From assembly GCA_023229575.1 (NCBI GenBank), contig JALNYZ010000010.1, forward strand, positions 1-64,000: a DNA stretch of 64,000 nucleotides. The letters run 5' to 3'. The notes under the pieces were generated by a model. The model saw only the letters and a program-made list of their open reading frames with translations. It was not told the origin of the DNA and ran no database searches. The position numbers and the translations under genes are program-made. This stretch comes from Prolixibacteraceae bacterium (GTDB lineage: Bacteria > Bacteroidota > Bacteroidia > Bacteroidales > Prolixibacteraceae). Shown piece after piece: positions 20,816-29,025 of the stretch (the first letter of the stretch is position 1; each line of letters opens with the position of its first letter).

Positions 20816-20820
20816 AAAAT

Positions 20821-20976
20821 TCGGCACGTGCATATGTGGTGGTCGGAATTCGTCCCGATCCGGTTCATCCGGGCTTTAAAAATATTCTTTTGGAACCTCA
20901 TTTTGTAAAGGGGCTAATCCATTTTGAGGCTTCTCACCAGGGGTCTTACGGGACGATTGTATCGAAACTAATGTAA
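20821..20976 (+). pseudogene. C-terminal remnant of an alpha-L-rhamnosidase (GH78-like)
   Basis: A 51-codon reading frame ending at TAA 20974-20976 has no start codon of its own. It matches the usual last segment of GH78 rhamnosidases: HPGFKNILLEPHF, then KGLIHFEASHQGSYGTIVSKL. The full enzyme is about 700-1000 residues, so nearly all of the gene is gone. The homologous frame begins right at the end of the PIG-L gene, which suggests a deletion joined these two genes. Family assignment rests on pattern memory; other (alpha/alpha)6 glycosidases have similar tails. Confidence 0.6.
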
Positions 20977-21018
20977 TCCTTAACTAAATTTGATCATTAA
21001 CGCTTAAATAAGATAATT

Positions 21019-21951
21019 ATGGCTCGAAAAATGAGTATGTTGGCCCCGGAATGGTGGGATTTTACCACACTTGACAGCGAATTGTTGAATGAAGCCGCGA
21101 AACTAACTCCCGATGATCTGCTTCAACTTTCGAGAGATGGGTTTAAGGTAGTGCTTTATGATACCCTGGAAGACTTTTACCTTGCCGAAGCATTGGAATA
21201 TATTACTGCCTGGAAACGAGCAACCCCCGGTAATCCTGTTGGTGTTTGTGGTCCGATTGGACCCACGGAACAGCTTCCGCTGGTTGCGCGTTTGGTGAAT
21301 GAACTGCAAGTGGATTTGTCCAATGCCTATTTCTGGGGGATGGATGAATGGTTCGTGGATGGTAAGGAGATGGATGCCACTCATCCACTATCTTTTGAAA
21401 AGGCAGACCGGGACCTTTGTTTTAACCGAATGGATAAAAAGTTCAGGATACCGGATTCCAACCTGAATTTTCCTAAAGCTGACCTTACCAATTACATCAA
21501 AAGCTGGGAAAGCGGCGTTCGTTGTGCTGTAATGCAGGGCGGGCAGGGAGATACCAAACACTGGGCATTCAACGATCCGGTCAAAAGGGAAGGCAAATAC
21601 AAAGATGCGCCGCCTACACTGGAGGAGTTTAAAAAATTAAATGCACGGGTGGTCGATCTACACCCGGTTACCTGCATGCAAAATGCCAGGACTAGTGGAG
21701 GAGGGGTGGTTACCAATATTCCGACTCAGGCGCTTACCGTAGGTCCTGTTCAAACCTGGAAAGCCGAAAAAGTTTCTATCTGGCAGGCCGGGACTCATGA
21801 CAATCCTTTTGGTCAACGTCTTACAGCCTTCATGATAAGTAAAAGGATAATGGATTCTTCTGTGCCGATGTCTTTGCTGGCAGATCATCCCAATGTTCAG
21901 TTTAACTATTTCAGAGGGGGATTAGGTGTTTGTGAAACCGAGATGCATTAA
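21019..21951 (+). CDS. NagB-like sugar-phosphate isomerase/deaminase
   Basis: A 310-residue cytoplasmic enzyme of the glucosamine-6-phosphate isomerase/deaminase family, which turns amino-sugar phosphates into ketose phosphates and ammonia. The family's acidic catalytic region is visible as WGMDEWFVD (about 106-114), and the His block appears as KHWAFNDP with His180, matching HIAFNEP in NagB. At 310 residues it is longer than NagB (about 266), with an extended N-terminus and altered phosphate-loop sequences. It may be a divergent subfamily with a different sugar. The next gene starts 8 bases after its stop. Confidence 0.78.
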   Translation: MARKMSMLAPEWWDFTTLDSELLNEAAKLTPDDLLQLSRDGFKVVLYDTLEDFYLAEALEYITAWKRATPGNPVGVCGPIGPTEQLPLVARLVNELQVDLSNAYFWGMDEWFVDGKEMDATHPLSFEKADRDLCFNRMDKKFRIPDSNLNFPKADLTNYIKSWESGVRCAVMQGGQGDTKHWAFNDPVKREGKYKDAPPTLEEFKKLNARVVDLHPVTCMQNARTSGGGVVTNIPTQALTVGPVQTWKAEKVSIWQAGTHDNPFGQRLTAFMISKRIMDSSVPMSLLADHPNVQFNYFRGGLGVCETEMH

Positions 21952-21958
21952 AGTGGAA

Positions 21959-22705
21959 ATGGAAAATTTAATCAAACTCTCTTTACTTACCATCTTTTTG
22001 ATCATCCTGTTTTCATTTTCAAACGCCAAAATACACGAAAAATTGTCAGTTTATTCAGTCAATAAAGCTACGCAAGCATTCAATCTCAACGGGAAATGGG
22101 ATGACCCTCAGTGGCGGAAGTGCAAGGTGCTCGAAATAAACAGTTTAGTTGGGAAAGATCCGAAATTTCGCCCGTTGGCAGAAGCGAAAGTGATGTACAA
22201 CGAGGAGGGTATTTTGGTGATTTTCAGGGTAAAAGATCGGTTTGTCCGCTGTGTGACGCATGAGGTCAATGGGCCGGTCTGGGATGATTCCTGTGTCGAA
22301 TTTTTCTTTTCGCCCGATCAGAATTCGCCTGATAAGTATTTTAACCTTGAGGTCAATTGCGGCGGAACTGCACTCATGCATTACAATACGGTCCCCAGAA
22401 AGGAGTTTAAGGTGATTCAATCAGAAGATGTTCAACGAATTGAGATAGCACACTCCCTGCCTAAAATCACAGATCCGGAGAATCCTGATCCTGTAACATG
22501 GACGATAGCCTATGTTATCCCGTTTTCACTGCTTGAAAAATATGCCCATGTGACCCGTCCAAAAAAAGGAGTAAGCTGGAGGGCGAATTTTTATAAAATT
22601 GCGGATAAAACTTCCAATCAACATTATATTTCCTGGTCTCCGATAGAGAATGGAGTTGTTGATTACCATCAACCGCAGTTTTTCGGGGTTCTTAAATTTG
22701 AGTAA
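21959..22705 (+). CDS. secreted CBM9-like carbohydrate-binding protein
   Basis: A 248-residue protein with a signal peptide (MENLIKLSLLTIFLIILFSF, then SNAK). The rest resembles a family 9 carbohydrate-binding beta-sandwich: FNLNGKWDDPQWRKC opening, VMYNEEGILVIFRVKD, VWDDSCVEFFFSPD, FNLEVNCGGTALMHYN. It has no attached enzyme. It probably binds a saccharide at the periplasm or surface. The ATG at 21959 is chosen because the signal peptide starts there; upstream in-frame codons overlap the previous gene. Confidence 0.75.
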   Translation: MENLIKLSLLTIFLIILFSFSNAKIHEKLSVYSVNKATQAFNLNGKWDDPQWRKCKVLEINSLVGKDPKFRPLAEAKVMYNEEGILVIFRVKDRFVRCVTHEVNGPVWDDSCVEFFFSPDQNSPDKYFNLEVNCGGTALMHYNTVPRKEFKVIQSEDVQRIEIAHSLPKITDPENPDPVTWTIAYVIPFSLLEKYAHVTRPKKGVSWRANFYKIADKTSNQHYISWSPIENGVVDYHQPQFFGVLKFE

Positions 22706-22713
22706 ATACATAG

Positions 22714-24090
22714 ATGACTGAAAAAACGGGTGTTCAATTGGAAGAAACGGCAGCTCCAGTCCATTTGAAACGGGTGCTTGGGCTATGGGACCTGGTTTTT
22801 TACGGGATAGTGCTGATTCAGCCGATAGCAGCCGTAGGTTTATTTGGCATTGCTTCGAATGTTTCCCGCGGTCATATGGTCACGACGCTTTTGATAGCGA
22901 TGGTGGGGATGATGCTTACCGCAATTAGCTATGGACGAATGGCTTCCATGTTTCCTTCGTCCGGTTCGGCCTACACTTATGTAGGAAAAGGATTAAATTT
23001 GCATTTAGGTTTCTTGGCCGGTTGGGTCATGTTTCTAGATTATCTGATTATTCCGGTTATCAATACGGTGTATGGCGCACTTACACTTCAACGATTGATG
23101 CCTACGGTGCCATTCTTTGTTTGGGTGGTTTTATTTGTTGTTGTTATCACCTTTTTAAATCTCAGGGGCATTCGTTCAACAGCCCGCTCCAACGAATTAT
23201 TGCTGGCTGTCATGTGCCTGGTTATTGGTCTTTTCATCGTACTCGCCATACGATTTATTTTTCACGCGCAGGGTTGGGATGGCCTTTTATCTTATAAACC
23301 TTTTTACAATCCCGAAACATTTAATTTTGGGGCTATCATGACAGCCACCTCTTTTGCAGCCCTGACCTATATTGGCTTCGACGGAGTGACTACGCTGGCC
23401 GAGGAAGTGAAAAATCCCAGGCGTAACATGTTGTTGGCTCCAGCCCTGGTTTGCCTGTTCACAGGGTTGTTCAGCGGACTTCAGATTTACCTTGCCCAGC
23501 AGGTATGGCCCGATTATCAATCTTTCGTCAATCCGGAGACTGCTTTTTTTGATGTTTCGGCACGTGTAGGAGGAAGTTTATTGTTTAATGCCATTGCCAT
23601 TATCCTGTTTGTCGCCTGTCTGGGAAGCGGTTTGGCCGGCCAGGTTGGTGCAGCGCGATTGCTTTATGCCATGGGACGCGATGGCGTACTTCCGAAAAAG
23701 ATGTTCGCTCATTTGGATGCCAAATCCGCAACGCCCAATTTTAATATTCTATTTATTGCTGCCATTACCATTGTTGTCTCTTTGATAATAAGTTACCAGG
23801 GTGCAGCCGAATTATTGAATTTTGGGGCTTTTCTGGCTTTTATGGGTGTAAATATTTCTGCCTTCAGACAGTTTTATCTGCTCCGAATGAATAGAGCTAA
23901 ACGAAATATTTTATTCGATGCGCTGATTCCTTTATCTGGATTTCTGGTCTGTTTCCTCATATGGATCAGCTTGCCAGGACCGGCCAAAGTGATTGGTGGC
24001 ATCTGGTTGATTATCGGTTTGATATACCTGATTATACGTACTCGCGGATTAAAAAAGAAACCTGTAATAATTGATTTTAAGGAGGCATAG
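22714..24090 (+). CDS. APC-superfamily permease
   Basis: A 458-residue inner-membrane transporter with about twelve hydrophobic helices. The opening segment (LGLWDLVFYGIVLIQPIAAV, first helix) and FPSSGSAYTYVGKGLN carry the Gly-rich signature of the amino acid-polyamine-organocation superfamily. SFAALTYIGFDGVTTLAEEV is the conserved helix 6 region. APC members move amino acids or related amines. In this setting it may import an amino sugar or an amino acid released from a glycoconjugate. It lies 8 bases after the CBM9-like gene and 6 bases before the kinase, so one transcript is likely. Confidence 0.87.
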   Translation: MTEKTGVQLEETAAPVHLKRVLGLWDLVFYGIVLIQPIAAVGLFGIASNVSRGHMVTTLLIAMVGMMLTAISYGRMASMFPSSGSAYTYVGKGLNLHLGFLAGWVMFLDYLIIPVINTVYGALTLQRLMPTVPFFVWVVLFVVVITFLNLRGIRSTARSNELLLAVMCLVIGLFIVLAIRFIFHAQGWDGLLSYKPFYNPETFNFGAIMTATSFAALTYIGFDGVTTLAEEVKNPRRNMLLAPALVCLFTGLFSGLQIYLAQQVWPDYQSFVNPETAFFDVSARVGGSLLFNAIAIILFVACLGSGLAGQVGAARLLYAMGRDGVLPKKMFAHLDAKSATPNFNILFIAAITIVVSLIISYQGAAELLNFGAFLAFMGVNISAFRQFYLLRMNRAKRNILFDALIPLSGFLVCFLIWISLPGPAKVIGGIWLIIGLIYLIIRTRGLKKKPVIIDFKEA

Positions 24091-24096
24091 CATTTT

Positions 24097-25302
24097 ATGA
24101 GCAAAAAAAAAATCATTATCTCAGGTACAGGTTGTGCGCTTGCCGATTACCTGTATACCGGAGTAAAATTTACCAGCCCTGAGTTTCAAAAATATCTGTC
24201 GAAGGGGAGCGGTGATGGAGGGCTATCTCCTGGAAAATTAGTTTTTACGGAGGAACTGGAGAAATTTTCCTCAAAATCCTATCCTGATATTTTACTTGAA
24301 ATATCAAAAGGTTGCCTGCCTTGTTCAATTAATGTTGGCGGGCCGGGATTGGTACCCTTGATACATGTTTCTCAACTTCTTGATTCTGAAGAATATGAAG
24401 TTAAATTTTATGGGGGATCGGGTAAGGACCAAACATCCGGTTTTTTATTCCACCTTCTGAAAAAAACGTCGCTGGATATTTCAAATTACCAGGAAATCAG
24501 CAGTAAAAATACCCCTTTTACCCATGTATTTTCAGATGCATCCTATGATGACAACCATGGTGAACGGACATTTATCAACAATATAGGAGCAGCTTGGGAC
24601 TATTCGCCTGATCTGTTAGACGACGGTTTTTTCAAATCAGATATTGTCTGTTTCGGTGGTACAGCGCTTGTTCCTCAAATTCATGATAATTTAACCGGAT
24701 TACTTTCGAAAGCGAAGACCAACGGTTGTCTGACGGTTGTAAATACGGTCTTTGATTTTCGAAATGAAAAGAAAAATCCGGGAGTTCTATGGCCACTGGG
24801 CGATACCAATAAAAGCCTGAAGCTGATTGATTTAATAATGATGGATTGTGAAGAGGCTTTGAAGATTAGTGGTTGTCAAACAATAGATCTGGCCGCATCC
24901 TTTTTTATCAGCAAAGAGGTTTCATCTTTTATCATTACCAACGGGTCTAAAAATTTATATGTTTATTCGGATGGCCGGCTTTTTGAAAAAGCAGATCTTA
25001 TTCAGTTGCCGGTTTCAGGGAAAATTACAGAAACTCTGATTCAGCATCCTGAACTTAAGGGAGATACGACCGGATGTGGCGATAACTTTGCGGGAGGGGC
25101 CATCGCATCATTAGCTGCTCAGTTGAGGACAGGAAAAAGGGGAGAACTGGATTTCTTGCAAACGCTTGCCTGGGCAGTGGCATCCGGAGGATTTACCTGT
25201 TTTTACCTGGGAGGCACCTATTTTGAAGAGTGTCCCGGAGAAAAATTTACGAAAGTAAAAGAACTTGTTCATGATTATCTTAAACAAATCTCGATAGAGT
25301 GA
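24097..25302 (+). CDS. PfkB-family carbohydrate kinase
   Basis: A 401-residue cytoplasmic sugar kinase of the ribokinase/PfkB superfamily. The second PfkB signature GDTTGCGDNFAGG is intact, with the catalytic Asp at 329. An N-terminal substrate region contains INVGGPGLVPL and FYGGSGKDQTSG. It is longer than typical PfkB enzymes (about 310), mainly in an N-terminal extension. It would phosphorylate the sugar brought in by the preceding permease. The sugar is not predictable. Its stop overlaps the next gene. Confidence 0.86.
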   Translation: MSKKKIIISGTGCALADYLYTGVKFTSPEFQKYLSKGSGDGGLSPGKLVFTEELEKFSSKSYPDILLEISKGCLPCSINVGGPGLVPLIHVSQLLDSEEYEVKFYGGSGKDQTSGFLFHLLKKTSLDISNYQEISSKNTPFTHVFSDASYDDNHGERTFINNIGAAWDYSPDLLDDGFFKSDIVCFGGTALVPQIHDNLTGLLSKAKTNGCLTVVNTVFDFRNEKKNPGVLWPLGDTNKSLKLIDLIMMDCEEALKISGCQTIDLAASFFISKEVSSFIITNGSKNLYVYSDGRLFEKADLIQLPVSGKITETLIQHPELKGDTTGCGDNFAGGAIASLAAQLRTGKRGELDFLQTLAWAVASGGFTCFYLGGTYFEECPGEKFTKVKELVHDYLKQISIE

Positions 25303-25694
25303 AAAGCAAGGAAATTAAGAACTTTATGATTCTATCGACTTCGCTGATTACCCTGGCACTCCTATTCTATTCATTGGGTGTTTGGGCGGAAAGGCTGGCC
25401 AGCTATTTGAAAGGTTGGCACGTTGTGGCCTTTTGGACTGGTTTTGTCTTCGATGTTTCAGGTACCCTTGCGATGGGGAAATTATCGAATAATCCATTTG
25501 ATCTGAGTGATTTGCATACGCTTTTCGGACAGCTCGCCCTTTGGCTGATGCTTGCCCATGCAATTTGGGCCACAGCAGTGGTCAGACAGGGAAGTGAAAA
25601 ACGGCGTATCGAATTCCACACTTACAGCCTGATGGTCTGGATGTTTTGGTTGATTCCCTATATTGGAGGCATGTGGATGGGGATGGCAAACTAA
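25299..25694 (+). CDS. small four-helix membrane protein (HsmA/TIGR03987-like)
   Basis: A 131-residue membrane protein with about four hydrophobic segments. It uses a GTG start that overlaps the kinase stop (GTGA). Conserved-looking polar positions inside or beside the helices include GFVFDVSGTLAMG, DLHTLFGQLALWLMLAH and EFHTYSLMVWMFWLIPY. The His and Asp pattern resembles the HsmA/TIGR03987 family of unknown function; this is recalled rather than verified. Overlap with the kinase indicates translational coupling. Confidence 0.68.
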   Translation: MKSKEIKNFMILSTSLITLALLFYSLGVWAERLASYLKGWHVVAFWTGFVFDVSGTLAMGKLSNNPFDLSDLHTLFGQLALWLMLAHAIWATAVVRQGSEKRRIEFHTYSLMVWMFWLIPYIGGMWMGMAN

Positions 25695-25712
25695 TATTGT
25701 GGTTGTTGAAAT

Positions 25713-25810
25713 TATTACACAGAGGAAATACTTCTATTAATCTGGATACCAGCATACTAGGAACTTATAGCTACTGCATAACTTTTAGAGGGAAAAGGAG
25801 TTACACAGAG
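25713..25810 (+). repeat. left arm of inverted repeat flanking the methyltransferase gene
   Basis: Bases 25713-25747 match the reverse complement of 26646-26680 exactly (35 bases). Similarity continues more loosely to about 25810, through CTGCATAA and GGGAAAAGGAG. It contains the TTACACAGAGG motif, which also occurs at 25801 and 26521, a type of intergenic repeat. Confidence 0.75.
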
Positions 25811-25867
25811 GGGAAAAATTGCAGGCAATTTTTCTTGCGTTGTCCATGGTTGGAAATATCTAATGAA

Positions 25868-26470
25868 TTAAAGCTTCTTAGCGACAAGAAGGAAAATCGG
25901 GTATATTCTGCCTGATTCCCGTTTCATTTCGAAACAAGTTTTAAATTCGATTCCCCTGAATCCAATAGCTGATGCGGTTCTTTTCAGATCCTCAGGGTCG
26001 AAACCCCAATGGACCTTTACCTCCGGACCATGAAAGGATCCATCTTCCCTGTAGAGATCTGCAATGGCAAGCGTCCCCCCAGAATTCAAAAGCGAGAAAA
26101 ATTTCTTCAGCATCGGTTCAATCTCAATGACGTGATGCAGAACCATTTGCGAATAAATGAGGTCGATTGTCTGTTTGTAATCCGCATGTTCGAGGTCGAT
26201 ACAGAGCGTCTTTAAATGGGTAACCTTGTACCAGGCAATTTTTTCTTCACATACCTTTATCATTTCGCTTGAGCTGTCAATCAGTGTGATCTCTTTCAAC
26301 TTATCTTTCAGCAAAAAGCTTAAAATGCCGGTTCCGGCCCCAAATTCCATTGCTTTCATGGAAGGGGAGAGCGCAACCATTGATTCGAGCGTTGCAGCAA
26401 TGGCTACTGAGCGCTCCATGTGCATCTTATCTTTGTCCCATTCTCGGGCAACATTGTCAAAACTGCTCAT
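25868..26470 (-). CDS. class I SAM-dependent methyltransferase
   Basis: A 200-residue methyltransferase. Motif I, MEFGAGTGILSF, is near residues 41-52, and the acidic end of strand 2 is LIDSSSEM. Later strands appear as LIYSQMVLHHVIEIE and GGTLAIADLYRED, typical of small-molecule methyltransferases of the UbiE/BioC type. Nothing in the sequence reveals the substrate. The gene is transcribed opposite to the upstream operon and sits alone between the two arms of an inverted repeat, which raises the possibility that it moved as a unit. Confidence 0.87.
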   Translation of the reverse strand: MSSFDNVAREWDKDKMHMERSVAIAATLESMVALSPSMKAMEFGAGTGILSFLLKDKLKEITLIDSSSEMIKVCEEKIAWYKVTHLKTLCIDLEHADYKQTIDLIYSQMVLHHVIEIEPMLKKFFSLLNSGGTLAIADLYREDGSFHGPEVKVHWGFDPEDLKRTASAIGFRGIEFKTCFEMKRESGRIYPIFLLVAKKL

Positions 26471-26584
26471 AATTCTGAAATTTTTAATCTGTTAATTCTC
26501 TTATGTAAATGTTTTAAAATATTACACAGAGTTACATAGAGGACTCACTGATAACCACAGAGTTAAAGAAAGTTTTTCTTAAGT

Positions 26585-26680
26585 TCTGTGGTTCTCCTTT
26601 TCTCTCTGAAAATTATGCAGAAGCAAAAAAATTGTAGTCGCTAGAATCCAGATTAATAGAAGTATTTCCTCTGTGTAATA
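26585..26680 (-). repeat. right arm of inverted repeat flanking the methyltransferase gene
   Basis: This is the reverse-complement partner of 25713-25810, with 35 exact bases at 26646-26680. Further ACACAGAG/CCACAGAG motifs precede it (26524-26566), so the intergenic region contains several copies of the same short repeat family. Confidence 0.75.
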
Positions 26681-26711
26681 TTTTTAACATGCTATATTTT
26701 GAATACGCGGA

Positions 26712-27137
26712 CTACTCCTTTTGTATCTTCACAGACAGTGGTTTTCCCTTCTCTCCCAGGTAGATGGCGAGTAGTACCAGATCGCTGCTCTCTTTGTTAA
26801 TTCCCCGGTGAGCCGTGTGAATTACCTCAGAGAAGGAGCTGTTTTCAGCGAACTTAAGTACTTTGTTGCCTTCCAGTTCTACCGTCAATGTCCCTTTTAA
26901 AACATAGGCAAAAACAGGAATAGCGTGTTCATGCCAACCTGTTGTCTTTCCAGGGGGGATTGTAATTTTCAGCATTGTCACCTCCGCATTAGAGGTTGAA
27001 GGATAAATGATTTTTTGTCCCAGTGAGGTGGTATCCGTTTTCAGGATCGGTATGATGATCAGATCATTGTTGTATTGAGCCTTGCTTTGCCAGGTCAAAC
27101 AGCAGATAAGCAGGACAACTAGGGAGAGATTCTTCAT
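26712..27137 (-). CDS. secreted cupin-domain protein
   Basis: A 141-residue small protein. The start at 27137 is chosen because a clear signal peptide begins there (MKNLSLVVLLICCLTW, cleavage near SKAQ); the longer frame to 27242 adds only polar residues. The single cupin barrel has GWHEHAIPVFAYVLKGTLTVELEG (His-x-His type metal site) and a second block with HTAHRG. Such proteins may bind a metal and act as enzymes or sensors; the role is unknown. It is in the same direction as the methyltransferase but separated from it by the repeat arm. Confidence 0.76.
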   Translation of the reverse strand: MKNLSLVVLLICCLTWQSKAQYNNDLIIIPILKTDTTSLGQKIIYPSTSNAEVTMLKITIPPGKTTGWHEHAIPVFAYVLKGTLTVELEGNKVLKFAENSSFSEVIHTAHRGINKESSDLVLLAIYLGEKGKPLSVKIQKE

Positions 27138-27269
27138 TTTAAGTTGTGTTTGATTCAATTTGTTCCTCCTGTGTCTTCCTCCAGAGACCCTTTGTGGTAA
27201 AATTTTAAAGCTTAACCAAGTAGGCCTCATAGGATAATACAAAGGTTTTCACGAAGGTATCACAATGTA

Positions 27270-27620
27270 TTAGTTGTTACGTAATTCTTCGAAGGAGAGA
27301 TCCATGATCGGGTAATTTTTCCAACCCTTGAAATCATAATGCCACCATTCACTTTCGTAGGGGATAAATCCAAACTTAGACATGGCATCCCGAAGTATCT
27401 GTCTGTTTTGCAAAGCTTTTGGGGATAGATCCAGGTAGGAGTGCATTGCCTTTTCAAGATCAACCAACTTGTTGGCAGGATTTGATGAAATTGATTTTTG
27501 GTAATCGGCTATGTTAGAGACAATTTCAAGATGAAAGGGATTCTCCTTTTTAGGTTGTTGCCAGGATAGCAGAGACAATACCAATACGAGTGAAACGAAA
27601 ATGTATACAATCTTCCTCAT
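27270..27620 (-). pseudogene. D-Ala-D-Ala dipeptidase (VanX/M15D-like) with internal deletion
   Basis: A 116-residue reading frame with a signal peptide (about 1-20). Residues 36-58 (NIADYQKSI, then KLVDLEKAM) match the N-terminal part of secreted VanX-type dipeptidases. From H60 on (LSPKALQNRQILRDAM, ESEWWHYDF) it matches their C-terminal part. About 100 residues between these parts are missing, including the SxHxxGxAxD region that provides two zinc ligands; only the EWWH motif (91-94) remains. The join is in frame. The protein is probably inactive, whether or not it is still made. Confidence 0.65.
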
Positions 27621-27638
27621 AATCAGGTATATATTTTA

Positions 27639-28805
27639 TTATTTTGGTTTTGGGATGGCTATCCGGTCAAACAAATCTGTCGGCCAAAGATTGATTCTTT
27701 CAAATCCCGCAGGAACCGGTTGCCGAAATTGAACATAGGCCTGAACTTTGCCTTTCACTGTGTAGCTGGTTGCCTCCCCATCCTTCCCTGTAGTAAACAC
27801 GCTGTAGCCTGCGAGTATGCAATCTTCGAGGTCAACATGCAGTCGTCCGGCCGCATGGTGTCCCTGGGAACAGATGATTCCGGTCGATTTTCCTCCCATC
27901 TCGGTCTGGGTAAAGTTCAGCACCACAAAGCGGCACCCCGTGGCACGGACACGTACGCATTTGCTTGCGTATGACATCGCCAGCGCATTGTCGGGGTGTA
28001 TCAGCGTACAATCTTCCATAATCAGATGTGGCGAATCGGGCATGGTAGTTTCCCAGCCACCAACCAGTACCGCAGCTGCATCGCCCACCCAGTCGAGAGC
28101 AAGAAAATAGCATCTTCGAAAAATGCTTGGTTCATTGGGACGAACAATCGGATAGCATAATCCTCCGCCAAAAGCACGGCCAATCCCCACACAATCCTCC
28201 ACCACAATGGTAAACCCTTCCCCGCTTTTGTCGGTCAGATCCCAGAAAAATCCGGCATCCCCGCCTGAGGTATAGAGGTTCCGGAGAAGCCACCGGTCCC
28301 AGCCGATCCCTGAAAAGGTCTTCGCTGTAAATTCGGGCCGCCATCCTTTGGAGGTAGAGCGAATGGTCCCCCACCAGTCGTAACTCTTAAACCCCCTTTC
28401 GGGATCACCGGCATCGATGATGACTCTCCCTGTGGCACCTGACCCCAACTTGCCATCCACATCTCCTGTCAACAGATTGTAAGAACCGGGTGCACCTTTG
28501 AATACCGGATAGAGATTGGCTTCCACATAAGTGTCAGGTCTGACAATAATCTCGTGACCCCCTTTTTCGTCCGGAATAGCCGACAATGCCGCCTGAATAG
28601 AATGGAAAGCGCACTTCCAACTCGATCCATCCGAGTTGTCTCCCAGTTTGGAGACATATAACCGGGATCCTTTTCTACCTTCCGGATTGTTTTCTTCCTT
28701 GTCAACCGTTTTGGCAGCAGCTGACACTCCTGCACTTGAAAGGAGAATAAGTATAAGAAAATACCTTACCAGGATACTATACTTAAATGCATTGATTGGG
28801 TCCAT
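27639..28805 (-). CDS. secreted right-handed beta-helix protein
   Basis: A 388-residue exported protein with a long hydrophobic leader (about 8-32, ending VSAAAK). The body begins with the pattern SRLYVSKLGDNSDG, then FHSIQAALSAIP and HEIIVRPDTYVEANLYP. This is the usual start of pectate-lyase-like or pentapeptide-type beta-helix proteins. Later coils such as WLLRNLYTSGG, IVVEDCVGIG, SIFRRCYFLAL and LIMEDCTLIHP repeat at about 25-residue intervals. It may be a polysaccharide lyase or a binding scaffold; no catalytic residues were assigned. Confidence 0.72.
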   Translation of the reverse strand: MDPINAFKYSILVRYFLILILLSSAGVSAAAKTVDKEENNPEGRKGSRLYVSKLGDNSDGSSWKCAFHSIQAALSAIPDEKGGHEIIVRPDTYVEANLYPVFKGAPGSYNLLTGDVDGKLGSGATGRVIIDAGDPERGFKSYDWWGTIRSTSKGWRPEFTAKTFSGIGWDRWLLRNLYTSGGDAGFFWDLTDKSGEGFTIVVEDCVGIGRAFGGGLCYPIVRPNEPSIFRRCYFLALDWVGDAAAVLVGGWETTMPDSPHLIMEDCTLIHPDNALAMSYASKCVRVRATGCRFVVLNFTQTEMGGKSTGIICSQGHHAAGRLHVDLEDCILAGYSVFTTGKDGEATSYTVKGKVQAYVQFRQPVPAGFERINLWPTDLFDRIAIPKPK

Positions 28806-29025
28806 AATATGGTGATTTGTGGAAGTCGTAGTTAAATTGCATACAAGATAACAGTTAGTATTGGAAATTGAGACTGCGATAGAAGAAATAATCGAAGAAC
28901 ATAGCGTTGTCTATGCAACAGGCAATGGTTGATCCGCTAATCAATGAAATTATGTCGAAAAAATTGCCCCTCTTTTCATCCATTTTAATTATCTTACCCT
29001 TCTTTCCAACAAAATCCATCCTGCC

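Noticed and set aside
27817..28735. Multiple long frames opposite and alongside the beta-helix gene
   Set aside because: They are shadows of the real gene at 27639-28805, whose signal peptide and repeated coils are clear.
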